64,000 nt of DNA from Parapusillimonas sp013416435 (GCF_052180245.1 NZ_CP197474.1:3348001-3412000), one strand, 5' to 3'. Shown: positions 1 to 9,722, counted from the stretch's first letter. The notes: generated by a model not told the origin, from the sequence alone. A program made the numbers and translations.

Positions 1-1728
1 CGGGAACAACACGCGTGCGGTGTCCGACATCTCCCCCAGCAATGCTTCGCCAATGGTCGGGTCCTGGTGTGACTGCTCGTTCTTGCTGTTCTCCCAGGTG
101 TGGGATGTGACGATCAGCGGGACGGAGATCCAGCCTGGCGGCTGGCCCAGTTCCTTCTGCCGACGCGCGAAGATGATCTCCTGGCGCATCAATCCAAGCA
201 TCTTGACCGCGAAGGCCTCGTAGCTGACGATCAGGTTCAGCCCCCCTTTGTTGGCGAGGGCGGCGGCCGCAACGGCTTCTTCATTGAGTGCGGTGACCAC
301 CGAGCCATCCGTCGATTCCGGGGCGCCGGGTTCGGGCACGTTGACGCGGTGCCTGAGCAGCGCCAGCGTGGCACCCATCTTGTTGCTGGCCAGTTCATCG
401 GGATTGCCGATCCGGATGCGCAACTGTGGATTTGCCTGCACTAGCTCCACGAACCAACGGTCCAGTGCGGACATGGCGCTGCCCGACACCTCGGTTGGCA
501 CCCAGGCCGGCATCGGCAGATGAGGGCTCGCTGGATGGCGTCGGGCCATGGGGTGCTCGCTTTCGCGCGAGCGCTGGCTCTGGCCGTGATTCGCCAGGAC
601 GGTGAACGCGTTTGCCAGTTCGCTCTCAGGCACGAACAGCGCCGCAGCCCCTGCGTTGAAGGCCTCGCGTGCCTGCGCATCCTCGCGCGGATTGCCGTTC
701 AGCGGCAGGTTGTGGGCGGCATTGGTCGCCGCGCCCGGGAAGCCAAAACCTTTCTCCGTCTCGGCGATCACGTAAGGCAGCTTGACCGGATAGCGCCGAT
801 CCGAGCGTGCAGCGAAGGCGCTCAGCGTGTCTTCGGCTTCAACAATGGCCCATGCGATCGCCACTGGATCGCGTCCATCGACGATGACGGGATCGAAGCC
901 GTTGTGGCGCAGGTCTTCGGCCAGCCAGGCAGCGCCACCTTCCTGCACGATCTGGGTGCGCTGCTCGATGCGCCGTCCGTTGAGAATCATGACCGGGATG
1001 GCGAAGCCGCAGTCCTCGGCGCGCCACCAGCGCGGCGCCCAGTCCGAGCCACGTTGTTCCTCGAAAGCGCCATCACTGAGGAATGCCACCAGGCTTTCTC
1101 CCGGCAACGGCGTGTGCACATACTGCAGCCCGGCGAACCCCAGATAGCCGCCTTCGGAGATCGCGCCGGCCGTGTTCGGCCCGGCATGGCTACCCAGCGG
1201 TACCGCGGGCCGACCCTGCTTATCGATGGCATAGGAGTAGAAGTCCGCGATCAGGAGCGACAGGCCCGCCTCGCTGCGGTCGTAGCGTCCACGCTGGGCG
1301 GCGGATACATCGCCGGTCAGTGCGTTCACCGCCTCGATCGCGGCCACGCAGTGCCCCTGCCCCATGAGCCAGCCGCGTGTCGTCCCGGTCAGCGCGTTGG
1401 CCAACAGATAACCCACGAAGGCTGGCACCATGTTGAGCGAGCCGCCGGTGTGGCCTTCGGGCGTTTGTTTGAAATCATCGGAGCCCAGTGGGCAGCCGCT
1501 TCGGTCGATGCGCCGGGCATAGGTCATATGCGCCACTACGCTCATGGCCGTGCAGGCCACCCGGTCGGCTGCAGCCAGCAGCGCATGGGCCGAGGCTTCG
1601 TCTGCTATACGCCTTTGCGCGACCAGACGTTGCACTAGGGCCTGCATACGTTCGATGGTTTCAGACCTGTGCGCGATGGGCCCGTAACCAGCACGCCAAT
1701 CGGTTGCGAGGTTAGCTTGAGAGGACAT
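1..1728 (-). CDS. Phosphoketolase family protein (3' part beyond window)
   Basis: This is a thiamine-diphosphate enzyme of the XFP/phosphoketolase family, which cleaves xylulose-5-phosphate (or fructose-6-phosphate) with phosphate to acetyl-phosphate and a sugar phosphate. The reading frame is open for 576 codons to the left edge, so the C-terminal part is missing. The N-terminal domain shows family blocks such as GHTGGSLNMVPAF, MGQGHC, EGGYLGFAGLQYVH and FLSDGAFEEQRGSDW. The start ATG at 1728 has AGGAGA seven bases upstream. It is the last visible gene of the minus-strand island, 38 bases after the PRPP synthetase gene. Acetyl-phosphate from this enzyme would feed the Pta and AckA proteins encoded upstream. 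Some close homologues are annotated as xylulose-5-phosphate 3-epimerase, so substrate choice is uncertain. Confidence 0.85.
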   Translation of the reverse strand, partial: MSSQANLATDWRAGYGPIAHRSETIERMQALVQRLVAQRRIADEASAHALLAAADRVACTAMSVVAHMTYARRIDRSGCPLGSDDFKQTPEGHTGGSLNMVPAFVGYLLANALTGTTRGWLMGQGHCVAAIEAVNALTGDVSAAQRGRYDRSEAGLSLLIADFYSYAIDKQGRPAVPLGSHAGPNTAGAISEGGYLGFAGLQYVHTPLPGESLVAFLSDGAFEEQRGSDWAPRWWRAEDCGFAIPVMILNGRRIEQRTQIVQEGGAAWLAEDLRHNGFDPVIVDGRDPVAIAWAIVEAEDTLSAFAARSDRRYPVKLPYVIAETEKGFGFPGAATNAAHNLPLNGNPREDAQAREAFNAGAAALFVPESELANAFTVLANHGQSQRSRESEHPMARRHPASPHLPMPAWVPTEVSGSAMSALDRWFVELVQANPQLRIRIGNPDELASNKMGATLALLRHRVNVPEPGAPESTDGSVVTALNEEAVAAAALANKGGLNLIVSYEAFAVKMLGLMRQEIIFARRQKELGQPPGWISVPLIVTSHTWENSKNEQSHQDPTIGEALLGEMSDTARVLFP

Positions 1729-1766
1729 TTCAGGTCTCCTTGAAAATAGTTGGATCGATAAAAAGA

Positions 1767-2663
1767 TCAGCCTCGCGGATCGGTTTTCCCGCTAGAGAGA
1801 GCGTCGGCAATCAGCGAAGCGAGACCAATCCGGTTGCTCGGATGCGGTACTGCGTCGGTGGACGTAATTCGGGCAAACAACGGTGTCAATTGGGCCCAGG
1901 CATCCTCGGCGAACAGGGCATGCACCACTACGCACTCCGGCTTGCGCATTCCTTGCTCGGCGAGCTTGCGCGCCGCGACGGCGAGCGTGCGGCCTGATGA
2001 TGCGATGTCGTCCACAAGCACCGGCGTTCTGCCGCGCCAGATCGACAGGTCGGGAACATCGATGTCCACGCTGCGATCGCCATGGCGTGTCTTGCGAAGC
2101 ACAGCGTGCGGTACGCCGATGCGGGACGCGATGGCGCCGGCCCACTGCTCGCTTTCCTCGTCGGGGCCCACGATCAAAGGTTCTTCGACATGATTCGCGA
2201 TCCAGTCGGCCAGCAGTGGTGCGGCATGCAAGGTGATGGTGGGGATCGTGTAGACCGCTGATAGTGTCGGATAGCGGTGCAGATGCGGATCCACCGTGAG
2301 CAGCTTGTCGAAGGTCGATGAGACCAGACGTGCGAAGGACCGCGACGTCACGCTTTCTCCGTCATGGAATCGCTTGTCCTGGCGCATGTAGGCCAGATAC
2401 GGTGCGATCAGGTTCACCTCTTGCGCGCCAAGTTCGCGCGCCGCGTCAGCGGCAAAAGCCAGAAGCAGGAACTGCGGATCAGGATGGGCCAGCGTGCAAA
2501 TCACATCCACGATCCGATCGGCAGGTTCGCCATGCAACCGGACATAGCTCTCGCCATCGGGGAATCGGCGCGTTTCGATGCGGCCGGCTTCGCTGCCGCA
2601 TGCCTGCGCGATGCCGCGGGCCAGATCTTCATTGCCGGGTAGGGCCAGGGTGAGTCGTTGCAT
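1767..2663 (-). CDS. Ribose-phosphate pyrophosphokinase (PRPP synthetase) family
   Basis: The 298-residue protein matches PRPP synthetases, which transfer pyrophosphate from ATP to ribose-5-phosphate. Visible motifs are FPDGE at residues 34-38, YLAYMRQDKRF near residue 95, VDPHLHR, and a PRPP-binding loop VDDIASSGRTL near residue 220, a variant of the usual VDDxxDTxGT loop. The length is slightly short for a housekeeping Prs of about 315 residues, so this is probably the divergent island-borne type and not the main cellular enzyme. The ATG at 2663 has a Shine-Dalgarno AAGGAGAT. It sits directly before the phosphoketolase gene, linking pentose-phosphate use to nucleotide precursor supply. The 203 bases upstream hold only a weak FNR-like sequence. 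Confidence 0.8.
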   Translation of the reverse strand: MQRLTLALPGNEDLARGIAQACGSEAGRIETRRFPDGESYVRLHGEPADRIVDVICTLAHPDPQFLLLAFAADAARELGAQEVNLIAPYLAYMRQDKRFHDGESVTSRSFARLVSSTFDKLLTVDPHLHRYPTLSAVYTIPTITLHAAPLLADWIANHVEEPLIVGPDEESEQWAGAIASRIGVPHAVLRKTRHGDRSVDIDVPDLSIWRGRTPVLVDDIASSGRTLAVAARKLAEQGMRKPECVVVHALFAEDAWAQLTPLFARITSTDAVPHPSNRIGLASLIADALSSGKTDPRG

Positions 2664-2866
2664 CCATTTATCTCCTTATTTGTTGTCCTTGGTCTCTTAT
2701 CGAGCGCGGGTGCCTTATCGTTCAGCTCGCTGTGTTCACCTTGCCAACTGGCTAATGACGACGGCATTGGCAGTACTGCGTCGACGTGGTAGCTCCACAA
2801 GCAACCAGGCTCTTGTCATGAACAGCAACAGAGTGGCTTGCATGGCGTTCAAGGAATCGATCTGCA

Positions 2867-3940
2867 TCAGAATCGCCGTCCTACGGTGATCGTTCCGTAG
2901 ACCGGGATTTCCTTTTGTCCACGAAATTCGCGGGTGCGGTGGTAGCGGGCTATCGCGATGCGCCAGTTGCCCTGAGTCATCGCGATGCCATAGCCCACAT
3001 CGGCCACGAATGGCCGTTTATCAACACTATGACTGGACTTGAACGTATTGCCGTCCAACGTGATGTCGTGCAAAACCCAGCGACCGTCGAGTGCCACGAA
3101 CAGGTGCCCGTTCCAGTTGCTGCCAGCGGTCTTACGCACGGGCGAGGTGTTTTCTCCAGCCGGGCGCAGCGGTGCGGTGCCTAAGTCGTCCGGCAGGCGT
3201 AGGCCATAGCGCAGTTCTCCGCCGACATTCGCGTAGGTGGCGAAATTGCCCAAGCTGCCGCCCCAGTGGCGGGTCAGATCCCAACCCCAACCGCTGACGT
3301 TTTCTTGCCTGATGACTCGTGTTCGGCGTTCGTGGAGCAACTGCAGCACGGGTTCGTCGCGCAGTTGATGTCTCCAGCCATTGAATCTGTCCACTCCGAC
3401 GGTGTCATGCCACCAGTTCTGGACTTGCCTGGCCTGGGAGGAGGGCCCCACCACCCCCACGCGGAGTTGCGAAGTGCGCAGCGTATCGCCCCGCCTCGCG
3501 TTATAGCCAAGGCTCAACATCAAGGCGCCCGCGAAAGGACGATCATCCTTGATGAGATCGCTGCGCGTTTTGTCGTTCGGGGTGTACATCATCTGCCCGA
3601 AGCCGATGGTCATGTTCTGTTCGTCGAAGCCTTGGGGTTGGAGCATCGTGAGAAAGCGATTCAGCCCACGGACGAGACGCGGTAGACAAGGGTCATCGCT
3701 ATAGTCCACGAGGTTGGGGGAAACCCAACTGGCGAGAAACCCGTTGGAGTACCCTTGATCCTGTCCCATGCCGCCGAACATGTCGTTGTCGATCCGCAGA
3801 TTGAGCGTTCCGGTCGAGCGCAGCGGATTGTCACGGTGGCAGGACTGTGCCTGCGCGCAGGCACTCAGCGACAGCAGCAGCAAGGTAGCTGCGACTCTGA
3901 GCCTCCATTCAGCGAGGTCAGTGGGCTGAACTTTCGTCAC
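2867..3940 (-). CDS. LpxR-like lipid A deacylase family outer membrane protein (DUF2219)
   Basis: The 357-residue product begins with a signal peptide (hydrophobic run AATLLLLSLSACA) and then resembles DUF2219/LpxR, an outer-membrane beta-barrel that removes the 3'-acyloxyacyl chain of lipid A. The conserved NDMF and YSNGF blocks match the family positions holding the catalytic Asn-Asp and the hydroxyl residue. The last residues GTITVGRRF end in Phe, as expected for a barrel. I chose the GTG at 3940 because it overlaps the stop of the stress-protein gene (GTGA) and places the signal peptide at the N-terminus; the longer frame to 4108 would overlap that gene by 172 bases. Enzyme activity on lipid A is inferred from family only. 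Confidence 0.78.
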   Translation of the reverse strand: MTKVQPTDLAEWRLRVAATLLLLSLSACAQAQSCHRDNPLRSTGTLNLRIDNDMFGGMGQDQGYSNGFLASWVSPNLVDYSDDPCLPRLVRGLNRFLTMLQPQGFDEQNMTIGFGQMMYTPNDKTRSDLIKDDRPFAGALMLSLGYNARRGDTLRTSQLRVGVVGPSSQARQVQNWWHDTVGVDRFNGWRHQLRDEPVLQLLHERRTRVIRQENVSGWGWDLTRHWGGSLGNFATYANVGGELRYGLRLPDDLGTAPLRPAGENTSPVRKTAGSNWNGHLFVALDGRWVLHDITLDGNTFKSSHSVDKRPFVADVGYGIAMTQGNWRIAIARYHRTREFRGQKEIPVYGTITVGRRF

Positions 3941-4431
3941 GCTGGCATGCCACCGTGCCCAGGGGTTGCAGTAGCAATGACAGAATGGGGCTGGCGTACC
4001 AGCATCACGGGAACCGGTGCGATCCGAGCGAGCTGCTCGGCATCGCTTCCCAGCAGCAGCCTGTCCACGCCCCGACGTCCGTGGGTGCCCAGCACCACCA
4101 GCTCGCATCCGGTAGCCAGTGCCTGCTGCGCGATAAGTACCGAGACGCGCTCGCCCTTGCTCTCCAGAAGGACGGTCTCTACCGTCAAGCCTTCCTGTCT
4201 CAGCCAGAGCGCCGCCTCGTCCAGCAGCTTCTGCCCGGCCGCCAGGAAGCCTGGCCTTACTTCTTCAAGGTAAATTCTCGGCCTCTCGAAGCCGTTGCTG
4301 TGCTTCATTTCCTCGATAATGTGCAGCAAGATGATGGTTGCACCGCTTAGGCGTGCCAGCACCGCGGCGTGGTGGAGGGCCAAATTGGCGGTAGAACTTC
4401 CGTCGAGCGGAACCAGCAGTCTTGAGTACAT
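3937..4431 (-). CDS. Universal stress protein (UspA family)
   Basis: The 164-residue protein begins with the typical MYSRLLVPLDGS strand-loop and carries the ATP-binding signature GTHGRRGVDRLLLGSDAE near residues 117-134, matching G-2x-G-9x-G(S/T). It is therefore probably an ATP-binding Usp. Usp proteins of this kind are commonly induced by oxygen limitation and appear with anaerobic metabolic clusters. The gene lies 86 bases after phaC on the same strand and overlaps the lpxR-like gene by four bases, so the two are probably translated together. Confidence 0.9.
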   Translation of the reverse strand: MYSRLLVPLDGSSTANLALHHAAVLARLSGATIILLHIIEEMKHSNGFERPRIYLEEVRPGFLAAGQKLLDEAALWLRQEGLTVETVLLESKGERVSVLIAQQALATGCELVVLGTHGRRGVDRLLLGSDAEQLARIAPVPVMLVRQPHSVIATATPGHGGMPA

Positions 4432-4517
4432 GAATGTCTCCAGTTATCAAAGTAGGTGGGGTGTCGAATAGATATTGCGCATAGCGTGTCGCAATAGCGG
4501 ACGCGGTATGCGCGTAT

Positions 4518-6269
4518 TCAGCTGCGTACATATTTCCCCGGGGCGTCGCAAATAGTGGGATATCCACGGGATTCGGCCCCCATGAGCGGAGGCGCAACAC
4601 CTTCACCAGAGCGCTCTCGAAGCCATGCTGACCATGCCGGCCACCACGAATCTAGATGCGTCTGTGCAGTGGCTTGCCACTCGTCCGGCGCCATGTATCC
4701 ATCACCGGCCGCGCGGGTATGGATTTGATATTGGCGCTTACCTCGGCCGGGCTCGCTGACGATGCCGCCGTTGTGTCCTCCAGTGGTCAGCACGAAAGTC
4801 AGCTCGGCCGAAGACAGGAGATGCAGCTTGTAAACCGAGCGCCAAGGCGCAATATGATCCGAGGCAGTGCCGACGCAAAACACCGGCACAGCGATGTCTC
4901 CCACTGAAACGGGGCGACCCGTGACGGGATAACGCCCCGCGCTGAGATCGTTATTCAGGTAAAGGCGTCGGAGATACTGCGAATGCATCTTCGCGGGCAG
5001 GCGAGTCCCATCGGCATTCCAAGCCATCAGGTCGGTCATTGGCCGGCGATCGCCCAATAGGTATTCGTCAATCATGCGAGACCATATGAGATCGTAGGAG
5101 CGCAGTAGCTGAAAAGCTCCGCTCATCTGGTCGGAGGTCAAATAACCGGTTTGAGCCATGCTGGCTTCCAACAGCGCCACTTGACTCTCGTTGATGAAAA
5201 GACTCAGCTCGCCCGGTTCGCTGAAGTCCGTCTGTGCGGCAAGCAGGCTTACCGACACCAGCCGCGTATCGCCATCACGCGCCATGGCTGAAGCACCAAT
5301 GGCCAGTAGCGTTCCGCCCAGGCAATAACCAGCCGCGTGGATTCCCTGCTCGGGGACGATGGATGTCACGGCGTCCAGCGCCGCACGCAAGCCGAACTCA
5401 AGATACTCATCCATGCCCAAGTCTCGATCACCAGCATCCGGATTTTTCCAGGAGATGCAAAAAACCGTATGGCCTTGCGCAACCAGATACCGTATCAGCG
5501 AGTTATGGGGAGATAGATCGAGTACGTAGTACTTCATGATCCAGGCAGGAATGATCAGTATCGGCTCAGGATGGACTTTCTCGGTAGTGGGCGTGTATTG
5601 AATCAACTCGATTAATTGATTCCTCAGTACGACTTTTCCTTCCGTCACCGCCACGTCGCGCCCAACGACGAAGTTCTCGGTTCCCGCAGGAGGCTCACCG
5701 GATAGTTGTCGGCGCAGGTCATCGAGAAAGTTGGACATGCCACGCGCCAGGTTGGCGCCTTGTTCTTCTATCGTTTTTTTCAGGACAACGGGGTTAAAAA
5801 GCGCAGAATTGGTCGGCGATACCATTTCCAGCCATTGCTTTGCGCCAAACGCCAATAGGCGTTCGTGTTGTGGATCAACACCCCATACACCTTGCGTGGC
5901 TTGCTCCCACCATTTGGATTGAATAAGAAAGGAACTGCGGAAAAGGTTGTAGGGCCATTGATCCCATGCCGGATCGTTGAAACGACGGTCATTGGTAGGT
6001 GACGGTTCAGGAGATGCAACTTCCTGGTCCGGACTGACCAAGCTCTTTTTCAGCAGAGACATCCATTGCTCAGACAAGGAGCCTGCAAAAGCCAAAAGCT
6101 CCGATTGCTTTCCGGGGCTGTTCGCTAAATGGCTTGCCCAATCAGTCCAAGCCAACAGCGACGATTCAGGTGAAATTGAGGACCAAGCCTGGGCCCAAGC
6201 CATATGCGCTTGCATATCCAGTGCCGGAACGATTGTCGATGAAGTATTACCTTTCTTATTTTTTGTCAA
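4518..6269 (-). CDS. phaC: Class I polyhydroxyalkanoate synthase (PhaC)
   Basis: The 583-residue protein polymerises (R)-3-hydroxyacyl-CoA, typically 3-hydroxybutyryl-CoA, on the surface of PHA granules. The lipase-like box GYCLGG puts the nucleophilic cysteine at residue 316, close to Cys319 of the Cupriavidus necator enzyme, which is 589 residues long. Downstream GTASDHIAPW and TTGGHNGG contain the catalytic Asp and His. The frame begins with a TTG at 6269, with GAGG nine bases upstream; the first in-frame ATG is 18 codons later, so a TTG start is likely but not certain. It is separated from gltS by 180 bases, so it may have its own promoter, and from phaB and phasin by several genes. No beta-ketothiolase (phaA) is seen in the window. 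Confidence 0.92.
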   Translation of the reverse strand: MTKNKKGNTSSTIVPALDMQAHMAWAQAWSSISPESSLLAWTDWASHLANSPGKQSELLAFAGSLSEQWMSLLKKSLVSPDQEVASPEPSPTNDRRFNDPAWDQWPYNLFRSSFLIQSKWWEQATQGVWGVDPQHERLLAFGAKQWLEMVSPTNSALFNPVVLKKTIEEQGANLARGMSNFLDDLRRQLSGEPPAGTENFVVGRDVAVTEGKVVLRNQLIELIQYTPTTEKVHPEPILIIPAWIMKYYVLDLSPHNSLIRYLVAQGHTVFCISWKNPDAGDRDLGMDEYLEFGLRAALDAVTSIVPEQGIHAAGYCLGGTLLAIGASAMARDGDTRLVSVSLLAAQTDFSEPGELSLFINESQVALLEASMAQTGYLTSDQMSGAFQLLRSYDLIWSRMIDEYLLGDRRPMTDLMAWNADGTRLPAKMHSQYLRRLYLNNDLSAGRYPVTGRPVSVGDIAVPVFCVGTASDHIAPWRSVYKLHLLSSAELTFVLTTGGHNGGIVSEPGRGKRQYQIHTRAAGDGYMAPDEWQATAQTHLDSWWPAWSAWLRERSGEGVAPPLMGAESRGYPTICDAPGKYVRS

Positions 6270-6365
6270 AACGCATTACCTCAATTGCTATTCAAATAGA
6301 TGGAGCGCCCTCGTTTGAACACGGGGGTAGTTGTGCTCGCTTGTGTTCATGCACACCGGCACTCA

Positions 6366-6390
6366 TGTCATCAGCGCTTTTGCGATGACA
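6366..6390. other. Stem-loop between gltS and phaC
   Basis: TGTCATC and GATGACA form a seven-base perfect stem around an 11-base loop in the 180-base gap before phaC. A second, wider inverted repeat (TGAACAC...GTGTTCA) lies at about 6315-6349. Neither is followed by a T-run, so they look more like an mRNA-processing or protein-binding site than an intrinsic terminator. Confidence 0.35.
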
Positions 6391-6449
6391 CCGTGCCAGC
6401 GTGCTAGAGATGTCTCCGCCTGCCGGCGCATTCCGTTAATTCTTTCGTC

Positions 6450-7655
6450 TTAACCGGCCATCAGGCTGATCACCAGCGCGTTCGCAATGTCGATGACGAA
6501 CCCGCACACCAGGGGCACCACAATGAACGCCTCGCGCGCAGCGCCATGCTCCCGAGTGATCGCCGTCATGTTGGCGATGGCGGTGGCGGTAGAGCCCAGC
6601 GCGATTCCGCCGAAACCGGCGCACATCACTGCGGCTTGGTAATCCCTGCCCATTGCCCGAAAAACGATCAGAAGCACGAATGCGATGACCAGGATGATCT
6701 GCACCAGCATTGCCACGGTGATGAAGGCAAGCACAGGCTGCAGCTCCCAGAGTCTGAGGCCCATCAGCGCCATGGTCAGAAACAGGCCCAATGACATGTC
6801 GGAGATCAAAGCGATGCCCGGCTGCATGCTCGGCCAGTTCCATAGACGCCCGCGCCCACTCGGCCTCATCCAGTCGCCAATCATGCGCAGGAGAATGCCG
6901 GCCAGCAGGCAGCCCACAAAGGCGGGTAGCGTGACAGGGGTAAGCGCGACCAAGGCATTGACTCCGGAGCCCAACATCAAGGCTAAGTTGAGCCAGAGCA
7001 ATGCCAATAGCACACCGTAGTAGTCCAGACGGGCATGCTGTTCATCGCTGTGCAGCGTGCCAATCTCCAGTGTGCTGTCCCCGGAGGCTCGAAGTTGATA
7101 TCTGCGCATGAGTAGGCTTGCGATCGGGCCACCGATGGTGCAGGCCGCGATCAGGCCGATCATGTTCGCTGCCAATCCCAGTTCCTGCGCTTGCGCAATG
7201 CCGAGGTTTTGAACGAAGTGATCGGACCAGGCCAAGGTGGTGCCCACGCCTCCGGTCAGGGAAATCGATCCCACCATCAGCCCGGCGCGCGGATCCAGGC
7301 CGAAGGCGCGTGCCATCTCCATCCCGGCCAGGTTCTGCAGCACCATGAACCCGATGGCCAACCCCGACAGGATCAGCAAGGGCCGCCCACCATGGCGCAG
7401 CGTGCGGGCGTCGGTACTCAGGCCAATGGCCGCAAAGAAGTACAGCAGCAGCGCGTCACGCGCTTCGAGATCGAAACTGACGACGATCCCCGCACCGTAG
7501 TACAGGGCGAAGACAACCAGGGCGCAGGCCAGGCCGCCCACCAGGGATTCCGGGATGCTGTATCGACGCAAGATGCCCCAACGCGCAACCAGGCCCTTGC
7601 CCACGAACAACAGCACGATGGCGAGCGTGAATCCATGGAAGGCATCGATCTTCAT
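6450..7655 (-). CDS. gltS: Sodium/glutamate symporter (GltS family)
   Basis: The 401-residue integral membrane protein matches GltS, which imports glutamate with sodium. It has ten or more hydrophobic segments and the family regions GLSTDARTL, GGVGTTLAW and GFGGIALGSTATAIANM. The N-terminal ATG at 7655 overlaps the stop codon of the acetate kinase gene (ATGA), so it is chosen over a start 17 codons upstream. Its place after ackA suggests glutamate uptake is co-expressed with acetate metabolism. Confidence 0.88.
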   Translation of the reverse strand: MKIDAFHGFTLAIVLLFVGKGLVARWGILRRYSIPESLVGGLACALVVFALYYGAGIVVSFDLEARDALLLYFFAAIGLSTDARTLRHGGRPLLILSGLAIGFMVLQNLAGMEMARAFGLDPRAGLMVGSISLTGGVGTTLAWSDHFVQNLGIAQAQELGLAANMIGLIAACTIGGPIASLLMRRYQLRASGDSTLEIGTLHSDEQHARLDYYGVLLALLWLNLALMLGSGVNALVALTPVTLPAFVGCLLAGILLRMIGDWMRPSGRGRLWNWPSMQPGIALISDMSLGLFLTMALMGLRLWELQPVLAFITVAMLVQIILVIAFVLLIVFRAMGRDYQAAVMCAGFGGIALGSTATAIANMTAITREHGAAREAFIVVPLVCGFVIDIANALVISLMAG

Positions 7656-8890
7656 CGCACCTTCTCCCTGTCCAGGCAGGACAGTGCGTGGCTGGCGGCT
7701 ATCCACTCTTCGTTGGTGGGCTCGACCGCCACGATGACCTGGCTGTGGTCGCTGGAAATCTTCGCCGCGTGGCGGGCGTTGGCGTCGGTATCCAGGGCAA
7801 TGCCCAGAAAGCCCAGCGCCGCACAGATGCGCTCGCGAATGAACGCATTGTGTTCACCGACACCCGCCGTGAACACCAACATGTCCAGACCGCCCAGCAC
7901 GGCGACCAGGGCCCCGATCTCGCGCACGATGCGTCGCACGTAAAGGGCCAGTGCCAAGCGCGCTCGCTCCCCCGTTTCGCCTGCATCGTTCTCGTGCCGG
8001 ACAATGACGCGCGGCTCGGCCGAGATTCCCGAAACGCCGAGCAGACCGGACTCGTGATAGAGGACACGCCCCACTTGTTCCAGTGAAAGCTTCTCGATCT
8101 CCATCAGGTAGAGCACGGCGCCTGGATCGAGCGCACCGGTGCGGGTGCCCATCATCAGCCCGTCAAGCGCGGAGAAACCCATGGTGGTGGCCACGCTTTT
8201 GAGTCCTTGCATAGCACACAGGCTGGCGCCACTGCCCAGGTGGGCAACGATGGTGCGCCTGCGCGCCGCGTCGCCATGGCGTTCGGGCAAAGCCTCAGCC
8301 ATGTACTCATACGACAGGCCGTGAAATCCGTACCGGCGCAGACCGCGCTCCCATGCGGCGTAGGGCAACGGCAGGAGCTGCTCGAGCTTGGGGATGGTGT
8401 GATGGAAGCCGGTGTCGAAGCAGGCCACCTGAGGCAGCTCCGGCTGTTCGCGCAGCAGAATATCGATGGCTTCCAGCGCGAACGGCTGGTGCAGTGGCGC
8501 CAGCGGGATGTATCCCTGCAGATCGGTGAGCACCTGGGCGTCCACCCGCACTGGCTCGAAATACCTGCTGCCACCGTGGACGATCCGATGAGCGACCGCA
8601 CCTATCCGGCGGCCGTCGAGCCGCTGACTGACGCGATCGCGGATGATGCGCAGTGCGGCGCGATACGGATGTGCCGTGTCCAGTTCGATCGAGAACGGCG
8701 CAACTCCGGTCTCTCCGAAATCCGGGTTGGCGCCGCCGATTCCCTGCACCTTGCCATTCCACAATGCCTGACGCGGCAGTGGCGCGGCCGAGGAATCGAA
8801 CACCGCAAACTTGATGCTGGATGAACCGCAGTTCAGCACAAGGATCAGTCCGTGTTCGCGGCGCCCGGAGCGGGCCATGGTGACGTCCAT
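7652..8890 (-). CDS. ackA: Acetate kinase
   Basis: Acetate kinase interconverts acetyl-phosphate plus ADP and acetate plus ATP in the cytoplasm. The 412-residue protein has the ASKHA phosphate-binding motif LNCGSSSIKF near residue 20, AHRIVHGG, the catalytic region FDTGFHHTIP, HLGSGAS, and GLMMGTRTGALDPG. I placed the start at the ATG at 8890, with AGAGGA at good spacing; the longer frame to 9199 runs inside the SDR gene. It follows the SDR gene by 79 bases and overlaps gltS. With the MaoC-Pta fusion it completes an acetyl-CoA to acetate route giving one ATP, also fed by phosphoketolase. Confidence 0.93.
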   Translation of the reverse strand: MDVTMARSGRREHGLILVLNCGSSSIKFAVFDSSAAPLPRQALWNGKVQGIGGANPDFGETGVAPFSIELDTAHPYRAALRIIRDRVSQRLDGRRIGAVAHRIVHGGSRYFEPVRVDAQVLTDLQGYIPLAPLHQPFALEAIDILLREQPELPQVACFDTGFHHTIPKLEQLLPLPYAAWERGLRRYGFHGLSYEYMAEALPERHGDAARRRTIVAHLGSGASLCAMQGLKSVATTMGFSALDGLMMGTRTGALDPGAVLYLMEIEKLSLEQVGRVLYHESGLLGVSGISAEPRVIVRHENDAGETGERARLALALYVRRIVREIGALVAVLGGLDMLVFTAGVGEHNAFIRERICAALGFLGIALDTDANARHAAKISSDHSQVIVAVEPTNEEWIAASHALSCLDREKVR

Positions 8891-8969
8891 CAGGTCGTCC
8901 TCTCTGCGCGCCGTCCGCGCGACTTCGCCGAGGTGTGCGGGGGTGTCTGCTGTCTCATCGTCTTCAGAC

Positions 8970-9722
8970 TCAGCGCGCCGTGTAGCCGCCATCGGCGATG
9001 AGCTGGGTGCCCACAAGGAAGCTGCTTCCTTCCGACAGCAAAAACGCCACGGCATGGGCGATTTCGTCCGATGTACCCAGACGACCGATCGGATGCAGGT
9101 CAACGGCCTTCTGGAGGGCCGATTCATCCAGGAAATCCAGGATGGGCGTACGCACGTAACCGGGATGAATCGAATTGATCCGGATTCCCTTGGACGCATA
9201 GGCCAGTCCTGCCGAGCGGGTCAGCCCGGTCACGCCATGTTTGGCTGCGACGTACGCAGGGTTCGCTGCGTCGCCCACCACCCCCAGGATGGAGGAGACG
9301 TTGACGATGGCGCCGCCTCCCGAGCGCAGGATGGCGGGAATCTGATGGCGCAGGCCATAGAACACGCCGTTCAGGTTGACATCGATCACCCGGCGCCAGG
9401 CGGCAGGGTCCAGTTCTCCCGCCGGGCTCTGGTCGCCACCGATACCGGCGTTGTTGACGGCAAAATGAAGGTCGCCGAACGTATCGACCGCGCAGGCCAC
9501 GGCAGCCTGGACCTCATCGATGCGTGCCACGTCGGCCACATTGGCCACGGCTTGGCCGCCATCGGCGCTGATGAGCTTGGCGACGCGCTGCGCATTGTCG
9601 GCGCTGACATCCGAGACGACGACACTCACGCCGTTACTCGCAAGAAGTCGCGCGATGGCCTCGCCAATGCCGGATCCTGCACCGGTGACCAGGGCTACGC
9701 GGCCAGAAAATGAGTACTTCAT
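8970..9722 (-). CDS. Short-chain dehydrogenase/reductase
   Basis: A classical 250-residue SDR with the NAD(P)-binding TGAGSGIG motif at residues 14-21, NNAG near residue 90, the catalytic Ser in VNVSSILG and YVAAK as the Tyr-Lys pair. The acidic residue after beta-2 (VVVSDVS) suggests preference for NAD over NADP. The substrate cannot be read from sequence; the position between Pta and AckA in a PHB cluster makes a 3-hydroxybutyrate dehydrogenase or related hydroxyacyl oxidoreductase possible. The ATG at 9722 follows a purine-rich GGAGGAAAC. Confidence 0.85.
   Translation of the reverse strand: MKYSFSGRVALVTGAGSGIGEAIARLLASNGVSVVVSDVSADNAQRVAKLISADGGQAVANVADVARIDEVQAAVACAVDTFGDLHFAVNNAGIGGDQSPAGELDPAAWRRVIDVNLNGVFYGLRHQIPAILRSGGGAIVNVSSILGVVGDAANPAYVAAKHGVTGLTRSAGLAYASKGIRINSIHPGYVRTPILDFLDESALQKAVDLHPIGRLGTSDEIAHAVAFLLSEGSSFLVGTQLIADGGYTAR

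Noticed and set aside
520..1638. Plus-strand open frame of 372 codons
   Set aside because: It is the antisense shadow of the phosphoketolase frame and has no family resemblance or ribosome-binding site.
2857..2870. TCGAT-CTGC-ATCAG as a second FNR box upstream of the PRPP synthetase gene
   Set aside because: Only eight of ten fixed positions match, and it overlaps the end of the lpxR-like gene about 200 bases from the start codon.
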